64,000 nt of DNA from Ceratorhiza oryzae-sativae (taxonomy: Eukaryota > Basidiomycota > Agaricomycetes > Cantharellales > Ceratobasidiaceae): positions 2,852,001 to 2,916,000 of the forward strand of contig JARWMV010000232.1 of assembly GCA_030998015.1 (NCBI GenBank). Reading direction: 5' to 3'. The notes under the pieces are model-generated. The model was not told the origin of the DNA, did not search any database, and worked only from the letters and a program-made list of their open reading frames with translations. The position numbers and the translations under genes were made by a program. Positions 33,920 to 46,018 of this stretch are shown here, piece by piece. Within the stretch, counting starts at the first letter, position 1. Every line of letters starts with the position of its first letter.

Positions 33920-36900
33920 ATGTCCTCGACGATATACAATGTGAGTGCATGTGCTCATGGCTGGGGCGAGCGTTGACGCCCAGGAATCCGCTCTTCTGCG
34001 CCGCCTCCACCGCGCCTCGCCACAGCATCGCTCGCTGCAGCCGACGGGCGCCGCCGCCCCCCCGCCAGGCCAGCCCGTCCCGCTAGGCCCCCCCGGCGCC
34101 GACCGCTTCAGCGAGCTGCTCGACACCGTCAAACATGCCTACGACGAGTCCCACCGCGAGGTCATGGCCCTCAAGCTCCAGCGGGACGAGTACGAGGCCA
34201 AGAGTAAGTCTATCCCGTTGCTCTCCTTTCTCCCGCTCATTTTCGTCCAGTCAACGCTCAGGTCAATGAGCTCAACCACATCCGCCAGTCGCTTTACGAG
34301 CTCGAGGCCACCCACAAGGCCGTTCGCTTGCGATACGAAGACGAATTTGCGCGCCTCACCCAGGAACTTGCCAACCGCCAGGTCCCCGCCCCGGCCCTCC
34401 CTGCCCCGAACGCCCCTTCCTACCCTCCTCCGGCAGAATACGAGCGCGAGGACCGGGAACGTGAGCGGGAGAGGGACCGGGAACGAGACCGGATCGCCCG
34501 CGAGCGTGAGCGTGAAATCCGTGATCGTGAGCGTGAGCGAGATCGTGAGCGCGACCGAGAGCGCGACCGCGAGATGCGCGAGCGCGAGAGAGACCGAGAC
34601 CGTGAAATGCGTGGCCCAGAGGTCGCACACAATGGGAAGCGCGCTGCTCCCAGCGGCGCTGGCCCTACCGGCAGCAGGGACAAGCCACCTACCAGCGCCC
34701 CACCCGCCAGCTCATCCAAGCAGGAGCGTGACCGCCCGGGGCCTGCGACTGGTACGTACCCGCGTCGGTTCTAGCACATGTTTGTGGCTTGCTTCGTGTA
34801 TAGTCCATTTAACACAACTAGTTTTCATTTGCTTTTTTACAATATTTTTCTATCGTATCCATGAGCATGGGCTGATGATTTATCCCTCTAGCAGACCCGT
34901 CTAAACCTTATCCATGGAACCCGGGCTCGCCCACATCTCCCCCGCGCCCTCATCCGTCCTCGTCGACCGCACCCCCCCAGCCAAATAGCCAGGTCGCACC
35001 TCAAGCCCCCCCCGAACCCATGGATCTCGAGCCTGACCATGTCAGCCCCGACTGCAAAAAGGAAGGTGGCGACTGGTTCGCGGTCTTCAACCCCAAGGCT
35101 AAGCGCGCCCTCGACGTTAGCCTGACGCTGACCTTGGCCCACGAGAGGTGAGTGGTTCTGCTGCCCTGGGTGGTGATGGTTGTCGGCTTCGATTGTTTCC
35201 GAGGTCTACCGACTTGTATTTCCCCCACCACTGGTTTATATCGCAAGCGACTGGGTTACGTCACCATTCCGGTGTTCTCCTTCCGGCCGCCCCAGGTTTT
35301 CACGGTGTGGTGATAGTGATGCTAATGGAGTTCTGCACCTTTCTAGTGTGGTTTGTTGCGTTCGATTCTCGCATGATGGCAAATACCTGGCCACTGGGTG
35401 CAACCGGAGCGCCCAGATCTACGATACAAAGACTGGCGCTAAGACTTGGTGAGTTAGTCCTTCCTCATTGAATTGAGTTACGGTTGTAAGGTTGGGAGGG
35501 CAAATTATCTAGAGGGGGGGGGTCGTACGATCTGTGTCGCGAACATATGGTGCCCACTTGTAGGCTGGCTAGGATGGCTCAGAGGCAGCTGACAGGCCGG
35601 CTGTGAGGTGATGCCGCCTCGCAAATCATGGAGAATCGTGCGGTGGCAAGGTGTTTCTCGGAATGCTGTTGGGCTGTCCCCAGGTTCTGGGGCCCGATTT
35701 ATGTTGACGGTTTCCGTTTCACTATTCCATGCTTTGGTTTGACGCCGCATGGTTGGCTTCGGGAAACTGGTTCCCTATGGCCCTTATTTCTTACACCACC
35801 AAATGACACTCTTCTGACCAAGCGCTAACCGCTTGATTCGTTATCTAGTGTCTTGATAGACGAGGCCGCTACCAAAACCGGTGACTTGTATATTCGAAGC
35901 GTTTGCTTCAGTCCAGACGGCAAGTACCTTGCTACCGGTGCCGAGGATAAACAGATCCGAGTAAGTGCAATATAATGCCTTGCGAAGTCGTCCCTGACGT
36001 ATTTCTAGATTTGGGACATTGCTAAGAAGCGAATCCAAAAGTACTTTGACGGGCATACCCAGGAGATCTATTCGCTTGACTTTTCGCGCGATGGTAGACT
36101 CATTGTTTCCGGTTCCGGAGACAAGACAGCCCGGATTTGGGATATGGAGACGAACCACTGCAAGGTCCTGCAAATCATCGAGCCGGATGTGGTTGATGCA
36201 GGCGTGACCAGCGTGGCGATCTCACCCGACGGCCGACTCGTTGCTGCCGGCTCGTTGGATACAATTGTCCGAATTTGGGATACTCAATCGGGTGTGCTCA
36301 TCGAGCGTTTGCGCGGTCACCAAGATAGTGTGTACAGCGTCGCATTTACCCCCGACGGCCGTGGTTTGGTTAGCGGTAGCTTAGACAAGAGTCTGAAGTA
36401 CTGGGATTTGCGCCCACTTATTGCCAACCCGCGCATGACCCAGGCTCTCTCCCAGGGTGGTAATGTGCCAAGCAATAGCCCTCACTGGGGTAACGGACTG
36501 GGTAAAAAAGAAGGCGGCGAAAAGGGAAGTGTATGCACAACTGGGTTCTTGGGGCACAAGGATTACGTCCTGAGCGTTGCGGTTTCCCCGGATGGCGAAT
36601 GGATCGTGAGTGGGTCAAAGGATCGGGGTGTCCAATTCTGGGACCCAAGAACTGCACAACAGCAGCTAATGCTCCAGGGTCATAAGAACTCGGGTGAGTG
36701 TTGCGTTTATGTCAGTCGTTATGGGGGTATACTGATGGGTGCCTCAGTCATCTCCATCGACTTAAGTCCTGCGGGTGGACTCTTGGCTACGGGCAGTGGT
36801 GACTGGCAGGCTCGCGTTTGTGAGTGACCAACAGCTCAATATCACCTGACCGACATTGATGAAATATGTTTTTTTAGGGAGTTACAGCGTGCTGAGTAAA

Positions 36901-36942
36901 TCAAGGTCAATGATTGTTCCATGGTACATACGATTCTTGTAA
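33920..36942 (+). CDS. TUP1: Transcriptional corepressor Tup1 (WD40)
   Basis: Global repressor that works with Ssn6 and is brought to promoters by DNA-binding proteins. The start is chosen at 33920 (MSSTIYN), with an intron gtgagtgcat...cgcccag joining to [13 protein letters not shown]; an alternative is ATG 33957 without that intron. The N-terminal tetramerisation helix is visible: [44 protein letters not shown]. Next come a Pro-rich part and a mixed-charge RE/RD array (34439-34615), then [18 protein letters not shown], the characteristic entry to the propeller. WD repeats follow: [94 protein letters not shown] and [16 protein letters not shown], seven in all. It ends WYIRFL at TAA 36940. 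The tail beyond the last repeat is slightly long. Confidence 0.93.
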
Positions 36943-37545
36943 ACCCTGTTTCCTTGCGGTCAGGCCTGCCCAATGTGCTTCTTGATCAATTATGTTTTGT
37001 TGTGTACTTGACTCGCGAGACGTGCTTTGTGTTTTTTGTGGTTAGTAATGTTTAACTCATGGATGTTGCTTATTTCGTGGTGTGTTCTTAGTTAGAGTGT
37101 TGTAGGGGGAATAGATATTCGATTGGCTCGTGAGCTGCCTGTCATGTCACGTGAGAATCACCCACGCTTAGTCTCCTACTTAGATGGGTTCGGAGCGTAC
37201 TTGACGCCTCGAGGGTATCGCTGTTTTATCCTACTTCCATTCCTATTGTTCTGCGTAAATTTGACTCTAGCCTGGCGAGGATATCGGCAAATTAGAACAA
37301 GATTTACTCGAGGCGCGTTTAGTCCCCAGACAATCATCAAGTTCTTTACGGGTTTGCATTTCGCAGCATGTCCTCCCTTGTGCCATACTTGAGGAACGTG
37401 ATTCGTCTTGTAATGCTACTATTTTTTTTTTTACGAAAAAAAAGCAAAAATAACATCCATCGTGTATTCGAAGAGCAAGAAAGCAGCTATGCACATTCCT
37501 CCAAAACAGATAATCACATGCAACGCAGAAAACCTTGGCAAAAAG
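36943..37545. other. Intergenic between convergent TUP1 and HCNGP-like genes
   Basis: 3' flanks; T-rich and A-rich runs near 37420-37450. No gene seen. Confidence 0.5.
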
Positions 37546-38994
37546 CTACCATCGACTACCGTGTCGTTCTCCATGGTTTTTGGGCATCCACCCCATGTTT
37601 GAACCTTCGGTTTTCCGTGGGTATGGGTGGTGTCGGCTGCTCCCGCTACTACCGCTCCAACCGGCCTCACGCCCTCCCTCAACGCGTGATTTCCTCTCCC
37701 GATCATGGTTCCGAGACTTATCCGGCATAGCGGAAGGATGTTTGCCTGAAGTCGATGCCACAGACGTCGAGGCGGATGCACTGCTGAACGCGATGCGTGA
37801 GCGTTTGCCGGGAGCTTGAGCCGCTGCCGCTTCGGCCCCGCGTTTCTTTTGAGCTGTGGCTGTTTCATGTCAGAGGCGTTGTAGTCGATACGATGGTATG
37901 TTAATTTGCCATCCATGGATGAGTGCGAAGAGTTTGTCGTGGTAGATATGGTTCAATAGATAGCAGCAAGGTTGTTGAATGAGACAACTTGCCTAGCTCT
38001 TCCGCATACCATTCAGGTTGAATGTCGTGAGGGTTCCATATATTCTTGGGGAAGTTGGTACCCGTTTCGTCTACCTCGACGAAATCGACGAGCTTGGCGT
38101 AAATGTGTGGATTGTTGAAAGACTTGTTGCGCATCAGAATGTCGTTAAAATGTGTCCCCTGCTTCTTCAGAGCCAAAAATTTGGACACTTTCGCCTGCAA
38201 TTATGCTCAATGAATTATTAGAACAGAGGCGGGATGGCCACTCACAGCAAGTTCGGGGTCTACCTTGTCTTCAGAAGGCGGAGGGATACCAAAATTTTCG
38301 ACACCTGGGATGGGGGGTGGTTGCAGCAAAGCACGTATTTGGGCAAGCTCGCCTTCATCGGATGAAGCGTTTGGGTTTGGTCCGAGTGTCAGGTCCTGCA
38401 AATTCGACTCCACTGGCGTTTGTTGTGCAGGGCTATCCTGTTTGGGATCTTGCGACCCATTCGAGGCCGATTGGAGAGGTTGCTCGGTTGCTTTGGTCGA
38501 GGTCGAGGGAGCCGTGGTCGTTCGTCGTATGATGGAAGCGTTGATGCTTGATTTTGATTTCCCAGACCGTGCTGGTTTTGCTGTCGTACACAAGCTCATT
38601 GGTATCTTGCACTTTGGAGTAGCCAGGGTACTCACGTTCGGAAGGAGCATCAGTGTCTTGACGAATCCTAGGTTCCTGTCTCGGAACACACGGGAGCCAG
38701 GCGATGGAAGAACAGAGGGTGTGCCACGCCCGTAGGCGGGGCGAGGAGTAATGTTGATTGTGAGACTCACATTGGCAACTAAACTAGAACTGGAACCAGC
38801 CATACTCGGAGTAACGACAGCCGCAGAGGTCAATTTTACTGAGATGTCCTTCAGTTTTGGTTTGGCCAAACTCCTAGGTGGCGATAGTCGTTTGAGTTCG
38901 TCACCGCTGTGATCGTCATCACTGTATCCAACAATACCTAAACAACCAGCTATTAAATATATTTGTTTCGAAAGAAAGCCAGCTTACTTTGCAT
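37546..38994 (-). CDS. HCNGP / SAP30BP-like protein
   Basis: The HCNGP family (human SAP30BP) is nuclear and is linked to transcription repression and to splicing of short introns. A tiny first exon (MQ) is followed by an intron and VGYSDDDHSGDELKRLSPPR, the acidic N-terminus of the family. A long Ser/Pro/Thr-rich part leads to the conserved domain: FGIPPPSEDKVDPELA, KVSKFLALKKQGTHFNDILM, NKSFNNPHIYAKLVDFVEVD, ETGTNFPKNIWNPHD and WYAEEL. The next intron (37992-37860, 133 nt) starts with GC and leads to TAQKKRGAEAAAAQ, a coiled tail, then a basic, Ser/Arg/His-rich end closing GSRW at TAG 37548. The part between 38760 and 38570 may hold another intron, since gtgagt occurs there. Divergent from GPI8, with 153 bp between starts. 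Confidence 0.82.
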
Positions 38995-39147
38995 ATTGGG
39001 CAGTTGCGAAGTGGTTGGGCAAGGTCGGTGGTGGGAGGAATAAACAGTGGACATCTATTGGAAATATCGGCTAACACAACCGCACATGACAAACCCCGGC
39101 TTAAATCAAACCACCACTACACTAGCCACGGCGTTTTTATTTGCTGG
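38995..39147. promoter_or_regulatory. Divergent promoter between HCNGP-like gene and GPI8
   Basis: 153 bp between start codons; must hold both promoters. Confidence 0.5.
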
Positions 39148-40687
39148 ATGTCTATCTGGGTGAAACGCTCGTTTTTCGGGCTCTTGGCTTCCTTAGGAAT
39201 CTTCGCCGCACTCTTTCTCGGCGAAGTCTCTCGCGCTGAAAACGCAAATGAAGCGGCAGCTCAGGCTTTCTTTGAACGTAACCAGCATGGAACACAGGGA
39301 CATACGAATAACTGGGCTGTACTGGTTTGCGCTTCAAGGTATTGGTTTAACTACAGGGTAAGTTTTACAGCGCCTTTAGTACCGGATTTTTTTTGACACA
39401 CAATACAGCACATGGCGAATGCGCTTGGCATGTAAGCCTATAGCTTATCCGTCCCAGCAACATGTTCAACTAAGGCCCTATAACTCAGGTATCGCACTGT
39501 CAAGCGTCTAGGTATCCCAGACTCGAACATCATCTTGATGTTAGCCGACGATGCCGCCTGCAATTCACGAAACAAGTTCCCAGGCACAGTTTATGCGAAC
39601 CCTGGTCGACAAATGGATCTATATGGGGACAACATTGAAGTAGATTACAGAGGATATGAAGTCACCGTCGAGAACTTTATCCGCGTTTTGACTGGTTGGT
39701 AGTGTTTGTGTCGTGAGGAAACGTGTACTGATGGCCAACTGTAGGTCGTGTCGAGCCTTCGATGCCTCGTTCGAAGCGACTTCTCACCGACGACCGATCA
39801 AACATTTTCGTATATATGACTGGTCATGGAGGGAATGAATTCCTGAAATTCCAAGACAACGAGGAAATCAGTGCATTTGACATTGCAGACGCTTTCGAGC
39901 AGATGTGGCAGAAGAAACGGTAAGTTTCCAGCAATGAATCTTTGAGACATGCACTATCTAATAGCTTTAAAGTTACAACGAGATTTTCTTCATGATTGAT
40001 ACGTGCCAGGCAAATACCATGTACTCTAAATTCTATTCGCCAAATATTGTTGCTACCGGGTCATCGGAGCTTGGAGAAAACTCTTATTCGGTAAGCAAAA
40101 GAAAGGAATTTCCATGTAACCACGGCTTATGCGTTAGCTTGGAAGCACGAAAATGACCACGATATTGGCGTTGCGGTCATCGATAGTTACACTCACTATG
40201 TTCTTCAATATTTGGAACAAATCAATAAGACAAGCAAGGCAACCATGGCAGACTTGGTATGTAGCACCTTTTTAGCTCGGTTATAAACATTTGATTCATT
40301 ATTACCTTTATGCAGTTTGCTAACTATAACCCCGTCCTAATCAAGTCACACGCTGGCGTGCGCTCAGACCTATTCAACCGTCCTCTGAATGAGACAAAAG
40401 TTACCGATTTCTTTGGTGGTGTCGCTCAGGTGGAGGTACTCGAGGAAGCTATGCCTTCTTTCACGCCTCGAGAGTCCAATACGCCTGTTGATCGTCAGCG
40501 ACATTCTCGTGACCCGACATACAAGCTGGCTTCACGTTCTACCACGCCGCCAGCCAAGCCTAACGTGCAAACAGCCTGGAATGAACCCACTGGGAAGGTT
40601 TCGTCGAACCTGGATTTGAATCGTGCTTGGGTCGCGACTGCGCTTCTTGGAGGATTGATACTATGGTCTCGGCTACGCGCATCATAA
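39148..40687 (+). CDS. GPI8: GPI-anchor transamidase catalytic subunit (GPI8/PIG-K, peptidase C13)
   Basis: Catalytic cysteine protease of the GPI transamidase in the ER membrane; cuts the C-terminal signal and attaches the GPI anchor. Start [25 protein letters not shown] is an ER signal peptide. The domain follows: [63 protein letters not shown], and the catalytic His in [15 protein letters not shown], then [16 protein letters not shown] with the catalytic Cys. [17 protein letters not shown] and a C-terminal membrane helix ([16 protein letters not shown]) complete it; TAA at 40685. Exon 2 is only 23 nt (39409-39431) yet keeps frame and conserved residues. About 410 residues, normal for the family. 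Confidence 0.95.
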
Positions 40688-43600
40688 TGTAGATGTTGCG
40701 TTGTAATTTATATTTCGCAAACTTTCTATTGGCACTATATTGGCTCACTTTTTCTTTGCTCACAGCGGCATGGTTTAACAGGCGTGGACATAGGAAAGGT
40801 TTGATGTATGTTGGTAGACGATAAAGTAAACTTCAATTACGATAACGACATAGAGATAATGCTGTAGAGATGTTAAACAGGCAGATACACGGCAGAGTCC
40901 AGGACAAAGATAGCTTCTAGCGGTCGAAAGGGTCAGCACCTGCATGGGCGTAGTGCGCCGACTCACTATCTATAGAGCACGAGCCGACCAACAAGAAATA
41001 TAGCATAGGTCGAATATTCTTGCAGGTTGTACCCCCTCCTTGAGTCACTCGTCACACTGGCAATCTCTACTTGTGTAGGCAGATGCGTGACGATCTCAAT
41101 CGAGTTAGGCACTCGATGAGACTTCTGTAGCCACAGGCCTGCCGATGGACGAGCCCGGCCGTCGCGGATCACTTCAGCGCAGCCCGTCTCTCGACGAACG
41201 CATGATCTAACGCTAGACGCCGGGTTTTCCATCGGACTTCCGCTTGACGTCGACCAAGCGCCCCGCCGCGTACACTAGGCGTGGTGAGCTCGACCTACCG
41301 GGCGCAGAAGGCCTCTCGGTATCGGTCGAGCTTGCATCTGGTACGGTCTTGATGTGGGGGTAACGGCCGACGCTTTGTCCACGCCGAGTCCTCCGCCCAG
41401 GTTGCTCGTCGCAAGGGCAGCTGTGCCAAAACTGGACACAACGCGGGACGAGTCGAACGTTGGGCGGCTGATCGGATAGTGGACGAGCGGCGCACATGTG
41501 AGGACAGCTACGGCTTAGGAAGAATCAGCAACATGTATAAAACAAACGGGTTGGACGTACTGGTTGGAGAGAGCAAACTGCGTTGAAACGGGTTGGAGAG
41601 GGTACAGCTGAAACAGAGCCGAGAAAGAGAGAAATAATCTAGAAGGGGGGGGGAAGAGAGAGAAAAAACATGCATAGACAATCATAAGCGAAGAAACAAG
41701 CACACTGAGAGAATATTTTTGCTTTGTTGTTGGTTGGTCGATATATCAACTGGAGGCTGAAGGGGGCCTGGTTGCGCAATCCACAAGGATATCCTGGTGG
41801 CCGGTCAGATTTACCAGCGCGAAATGGGTTGAGGACATACCATATGATCGTATCGTATTGTCCGTAGGCCCGCGAGGGGGAGGTCCATGTCCTACAGGTG
41901 GACACTGGCTGCGGTTGCTTAGACGCTATGCCGGCATACGTGCGGCGCGATTACTCACGACGAGCTGAGGTGTTGTTACTCGCAGGCGGCGGTAAACAGC
42001 GAGGGACGGCAGCGTCGACGCCGCCATCGAATCCAGTGTCCTAGCCCAATGCATGAGCTAACCGCGTCCAAGTGTGTTGTTAGTCATGTGTATGAAAGGC
42101 TCACCATTTATTGCAAGTTAGAGTAGCGCTGACCGAGGTAATTATACGAGAGCTTGTGGACGCTGGTGGTCAAGTATGAGTCTATCTAGGAGTTTAAGGG
42201 GGTGGTGAAACTGCTCGAGTAGCGCAATAAGTATGGTACATAGAATGCTATATGCTTACGGTATTCCGGTAGACCGGAGTGATTTTTAGGTCCGAGGGAC
42301 TCCGTGCTCAAACTCATCGCTCAACGAGGTGCGCTCGAGCCCCAGCGGTCGTTGCCGTGCGTGATCCCAGGATATACTCCCGACCCGTGGTCAGCGAGCT
42401 TAGTGTCCTATAGGCGCATCGGCGACCGCGGGTGGAGTCCTTTCGTCAAATACAGGAGTGGTGTATGACCAGCCGGAAGGGGCAAGGCCGTCTGCGCTGT
42501 CCAAGTCAATATATGTGGGCACACCCTAGGCTTATGTTAACTACTTCAAGTGCATGAGATATAAGAGGGGATTGAGGGCCATGAGTGTATAAGAGGTAGT
42601 GGGTAGTGCATGAGTAGCGAGGGGGAGGGAGGAGGGAGGTGGTGGTTGGGTTGGCCCTCCAGCTCAGGCGGCCTTTTTTTATACCCCGTGGGTCCCGGCC
42701 CGTGCAGAGCCCTCGAGAGTGCCGAGAGACTGTACTCCTGGGGCGGTGTCGGTCAGCCAGCATCCCCTGCGCAGCTTGTAACTCCGTCGATGCCCCCTAT
42801 CGGCTAACGTATCCGTACCTTTAGCACTCCAAGGACAGATGTGCCGCTCCGACATCTCCTGGACCACCCTCGCATATACGCGTACAGCCAATTTATGCAT
42901 AACACCAGCACGTCCTCCGTAATACCGAGCGTCGGTGTCTGTGTATGCCTGCTTACTCTTCTTTTCCCGGCCCCGAAATGATCGAGGCTCGCGATGCCGG
43001 CACGCATACATACCACTTCGAGCTGAGATCTCGTGCACATGACTCAACAACTTTTCAAATGTGTCGATAAATGCGAAGCCCAAGCCCAAGTGGATGCTCG
43101 GGAGTAGCCCATCGCCGCGCATCGAGTAAAGGTCGAACACTTGGCGCACAAGCTGCGTCATCACTTGTAGCTCTAAGAATAGCAGTGATGCATTGCGAGC
43201 CAAGCCTGAGCATTCTCTGAGATCGCTTAGTTCTATATAATGGTAACTACCCACACTACGTCGAGAGTTGAACTGTGTTGAATTAAGCGGAAGGGTAAGT
43301 AGCGCCCACTATCGTCGCAGACACTCATCCTGTCTCGTCCCCCCTGGTTCGTCGGCCCAGATTCGTGTCTCACCCGACCCACAGAGCTTCTGAACCCACA
43401 GTTCCATATTGGGTACATCCGCTCTTCCGACCTCTTAGCCTTGCCAGCGTCATCAACGGAAATAAGCTAAACTTTGTCTATATGCCCTGTCGGCTCTCTT
43501 GTTCGTCGACATTGCGCTTCTAGGAAAAAACATGTCGGTATTCATACACAAATCGCGACACCCCGTGCTGGGGAGTACCCGTAGGGTGCCCTCCTTGACT

Positions 43601-43923
43601 CTCTGCTGCCGAAGGTCAAGCCCTTGTACGTGGCACGCCGAGTGGTGCTCTGACCGTCGGAAGCCCGATGCATCCGCGTGGGAGATGGAAACTTTAACGA
43701 CAGCCTTACTGAAGGCGATGCTTGCCCGACTGTCCCTATCTTCACGCTGACCTTGGCCTGTGCACGGGCAGCTGTGCGAGGTAGATAGCAGTACCCTCTG
43801 GGGGAGATTCTGCTCAATTCTCTCACCGCCATCCTCCATTACCTCAACATACTCGCTGCTAAAAGCATCAAGTAAGTCGTCTCATCTCCACTTCGAATCT
43901 GTCTAACATCGGTTCGCTCACAG
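40688..43923. other. Gene-poor, repeat-like region (left part)
   Basis: No recognised gene. Base composition and broken frames look like decayed transposable elements. The best protein-like stretch is minus 42679-43254 (begins MGSYHYIELSDLREC, contains QVFDLYSMRGDG and FIDTFEKLLSHVHEI), which has no family I know. A TATA-like tttttttata (about 42673) reads towards the minus strand. Confidence 0.4.
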
Positions 43924-44341
43924 ATGAGTGCACTATACGGGCACTGTCACGCTAGCCCCCAACTCGAGCCATTCGGCGCACTGTAAGCTCTAATTTATCC
44001 CTCTTCATCTCCCGGTCGTGCTCATGCCTGTCTTCTAGATCTCCCAGCCTACTCGCCACCGCGGCTTGGGCCATGGTCATGTAAGCTAGTCAAATCAATA
44101 TTCTATGAGAGCTAACTGTATCAATAGTCGTAGTGGCACTTCACACCTTCATAGTTACTCCACCTCCGCTATAGCCCTTGTCCAGACCCTCGCTCCACCT
44201 CTACATACTCTCACCTGTTGTTGTCTCGATTCTTCCTTTACCTCTTGCTGTTTTGTCCTCGTCATGCGCTATACCCAGCACTACGGCTCGGCCCGGGGCA
44301 CCTATGTAACCTCATTTGATTCGAAACCACATGAATTATAA
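43924..44341 (+). CDS. Candidate spliced orphan protein (about 103 residues)
   Basis: Three segments have strong intron signals on the plus strand: 43872-43923 (gtaagt...ctcacag, in the leader), 43983-44038 (gtaagc...cttctag) and 44081-44127 (gtaagc...caatag). Removing the last two gives one open frame from ATG 43924 to TAA 44339: MSALYGHCHASPQLEPFGAL, then SPSLLATAAWAMV, then a Ser/Thr/Leu-rich and Cys-rich stretch. No family recognised. A sequence resembling a retroelement primer-binding site follows at about 44373, so this could be part of an LTR rather than a host gene. Confidence 0.3.
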
Positions 44342-46018
44342 ATCATGCGCGACTTAAACATATGGCTCTCACAGTTTGGTATCAAGAGGCATCTGGGTTT
44401 CGGTCGAGGTCCTGTAGGGGGAACAGCTTCCGTCGCTGCGTTGGTGATTGTAACGTGGTAGCCAAGCTCCGTTGCTAATCCACGTTTGTGTGTCTGTATG
44501 TAAGAAATTGGAGATGATCTCCTACTAATCAATATACTGCCTGGGAATCGGTTGGTTTGGGATAATTTAACGGACAGAGCGGAGTGGAGACAGAAATATC
44601 GAGTCCTGGGCGATGCTCGTCCCTGGAGGTTTGGCGTGTATGATGGGCAATAGTCGGTCAGCCAGCCACTCGTATTCTCGGTGCAATAAAAATGTCGCAT
44701 TTATCCCACACTGGGATAGATGTGAGGGTCGTCCTCGAGAGTGACTCCAGCAAGCAGTAGACTGCCGATATCGCCGCCTTTCTGGCCGCCTGAAATATAG
44801 TCGGCCAATTGGGCAGTGTAGCCGGAAGGGCATGAGCGTGGCGTGAGGTATAGAAGACACAGTAGATCGGGCGAGCGCCAGTTGGGCATGTGCGGTCACT
44901 CGTGTGCCGCAGGTGGGTGACGTGGCCTTGGACAGTGGTCGAGCAGCGAGGGTGTAAATCCGGGTAACCAGCGATGTGCGGCGGGGCAATATATGAATCA
45001 TATAGGCTCGGCGCATAGCAGAGGTGGGGAATCCATGGGTCTGGCCCATAAAACATGGCTTGAGTAGCGCCCGATAGCGTGAAGTCGGTGGGTGTGATAC
45101 GACCATGGCGTATTGAGCACGTTTAATGGTTTATGGCCGATGTGCAGAGCGAACTCATAGCATGGTGTGGTCAGATTTCGTGAATACTGTGACATATATT
45201 TGGTGCACATTGCGAGTGTGTACAGTGGAACGAAGTTGGCGAATGCATGGAGTGGTGTATAAAGGGTACACACGTAATTTAAAAAAAAAAAAACTCATTG
45301 TTACTGTGCAGTGGGTATGTGCAATTGGGTGTTGACTGAGCCAAAACCAGTTTGTGGATAGGGTGAGTGCCTCAGGTGCAACTAAAACCTCTGTCGTCGG
45401 TTTTTGCGTGTAGAAAAGGCGGGATACCATGAATAGGCACGTATAAACATCCTTGCAATTGGGGAGTGTCACGTTTCGGTTGGATATCTTTCCATCGGGG
45501 CAGAGAAAAATGACCGTTGGGTGAGGTATTAGGATTGATATTTGATGTTCGTAGTATGCATGTGGTGCTTTTAAGCTGGAAAAGTGGCAGTTGGCAGCCA
45601 AAAACGGAAACGAGCGTGCGCAGGCTGGACAGTCGTGGTCGGTGGGTCAAACGACCTGAAGGCACATGACTTCCTGGGAGGCATTGGCTGCTAGGCGCTC
45701 CAACAGACTTTATCTGGCGAAGCTCTAAGCACCTGTGAACGCGAAGCTAGAGCCGCGAATACAATCTCCCGCTCCCTCATCCCGAGCTCAAATGAGGCTA
45801 TAAAAAGCGTTCGGGTCCCAAGAATAGGACCTCGAGATCCCTCTAGATCATCGCCTCTAGGTTGTTTGGTCGACCCACGCACTTTCATAACCCCCCCCCC
45901 CGGTGTTCACACGACTAAGAGGCGAGAACATTTGATTTTGTTCTAGCTACATCGTAAAAAAACAAGAAGACAAGCATACGGTCCGTCAAAGAGTTTACAA
46001 TAATTTACACTGAGCGAA
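44342..46018. other. Gene-poor, repeat-like region (right part)
   Basis: Starts with ctctcacagtttggtatcaa, which resembles an LTR end next to a tRNA-primer site. No gag or pol frame follows. Homopolymers of A (about 45281) and C (about 45890) occur. No supported gene. Confidence 0.4.

Noticed and set aside
34139..34719. Minus-strand Arg/Ser or Leu/Thr-rich frames opposite the Tup1 repeat
   Set aside because: Produced by reading the RE/RD codon repeat backwards.
42679..43254. 191-codon minus-strand frame as a real gene
   Set aside because: Some stretches look protein-like but there is no family, no clear start context and the area is repeat-like; left as unassigned.
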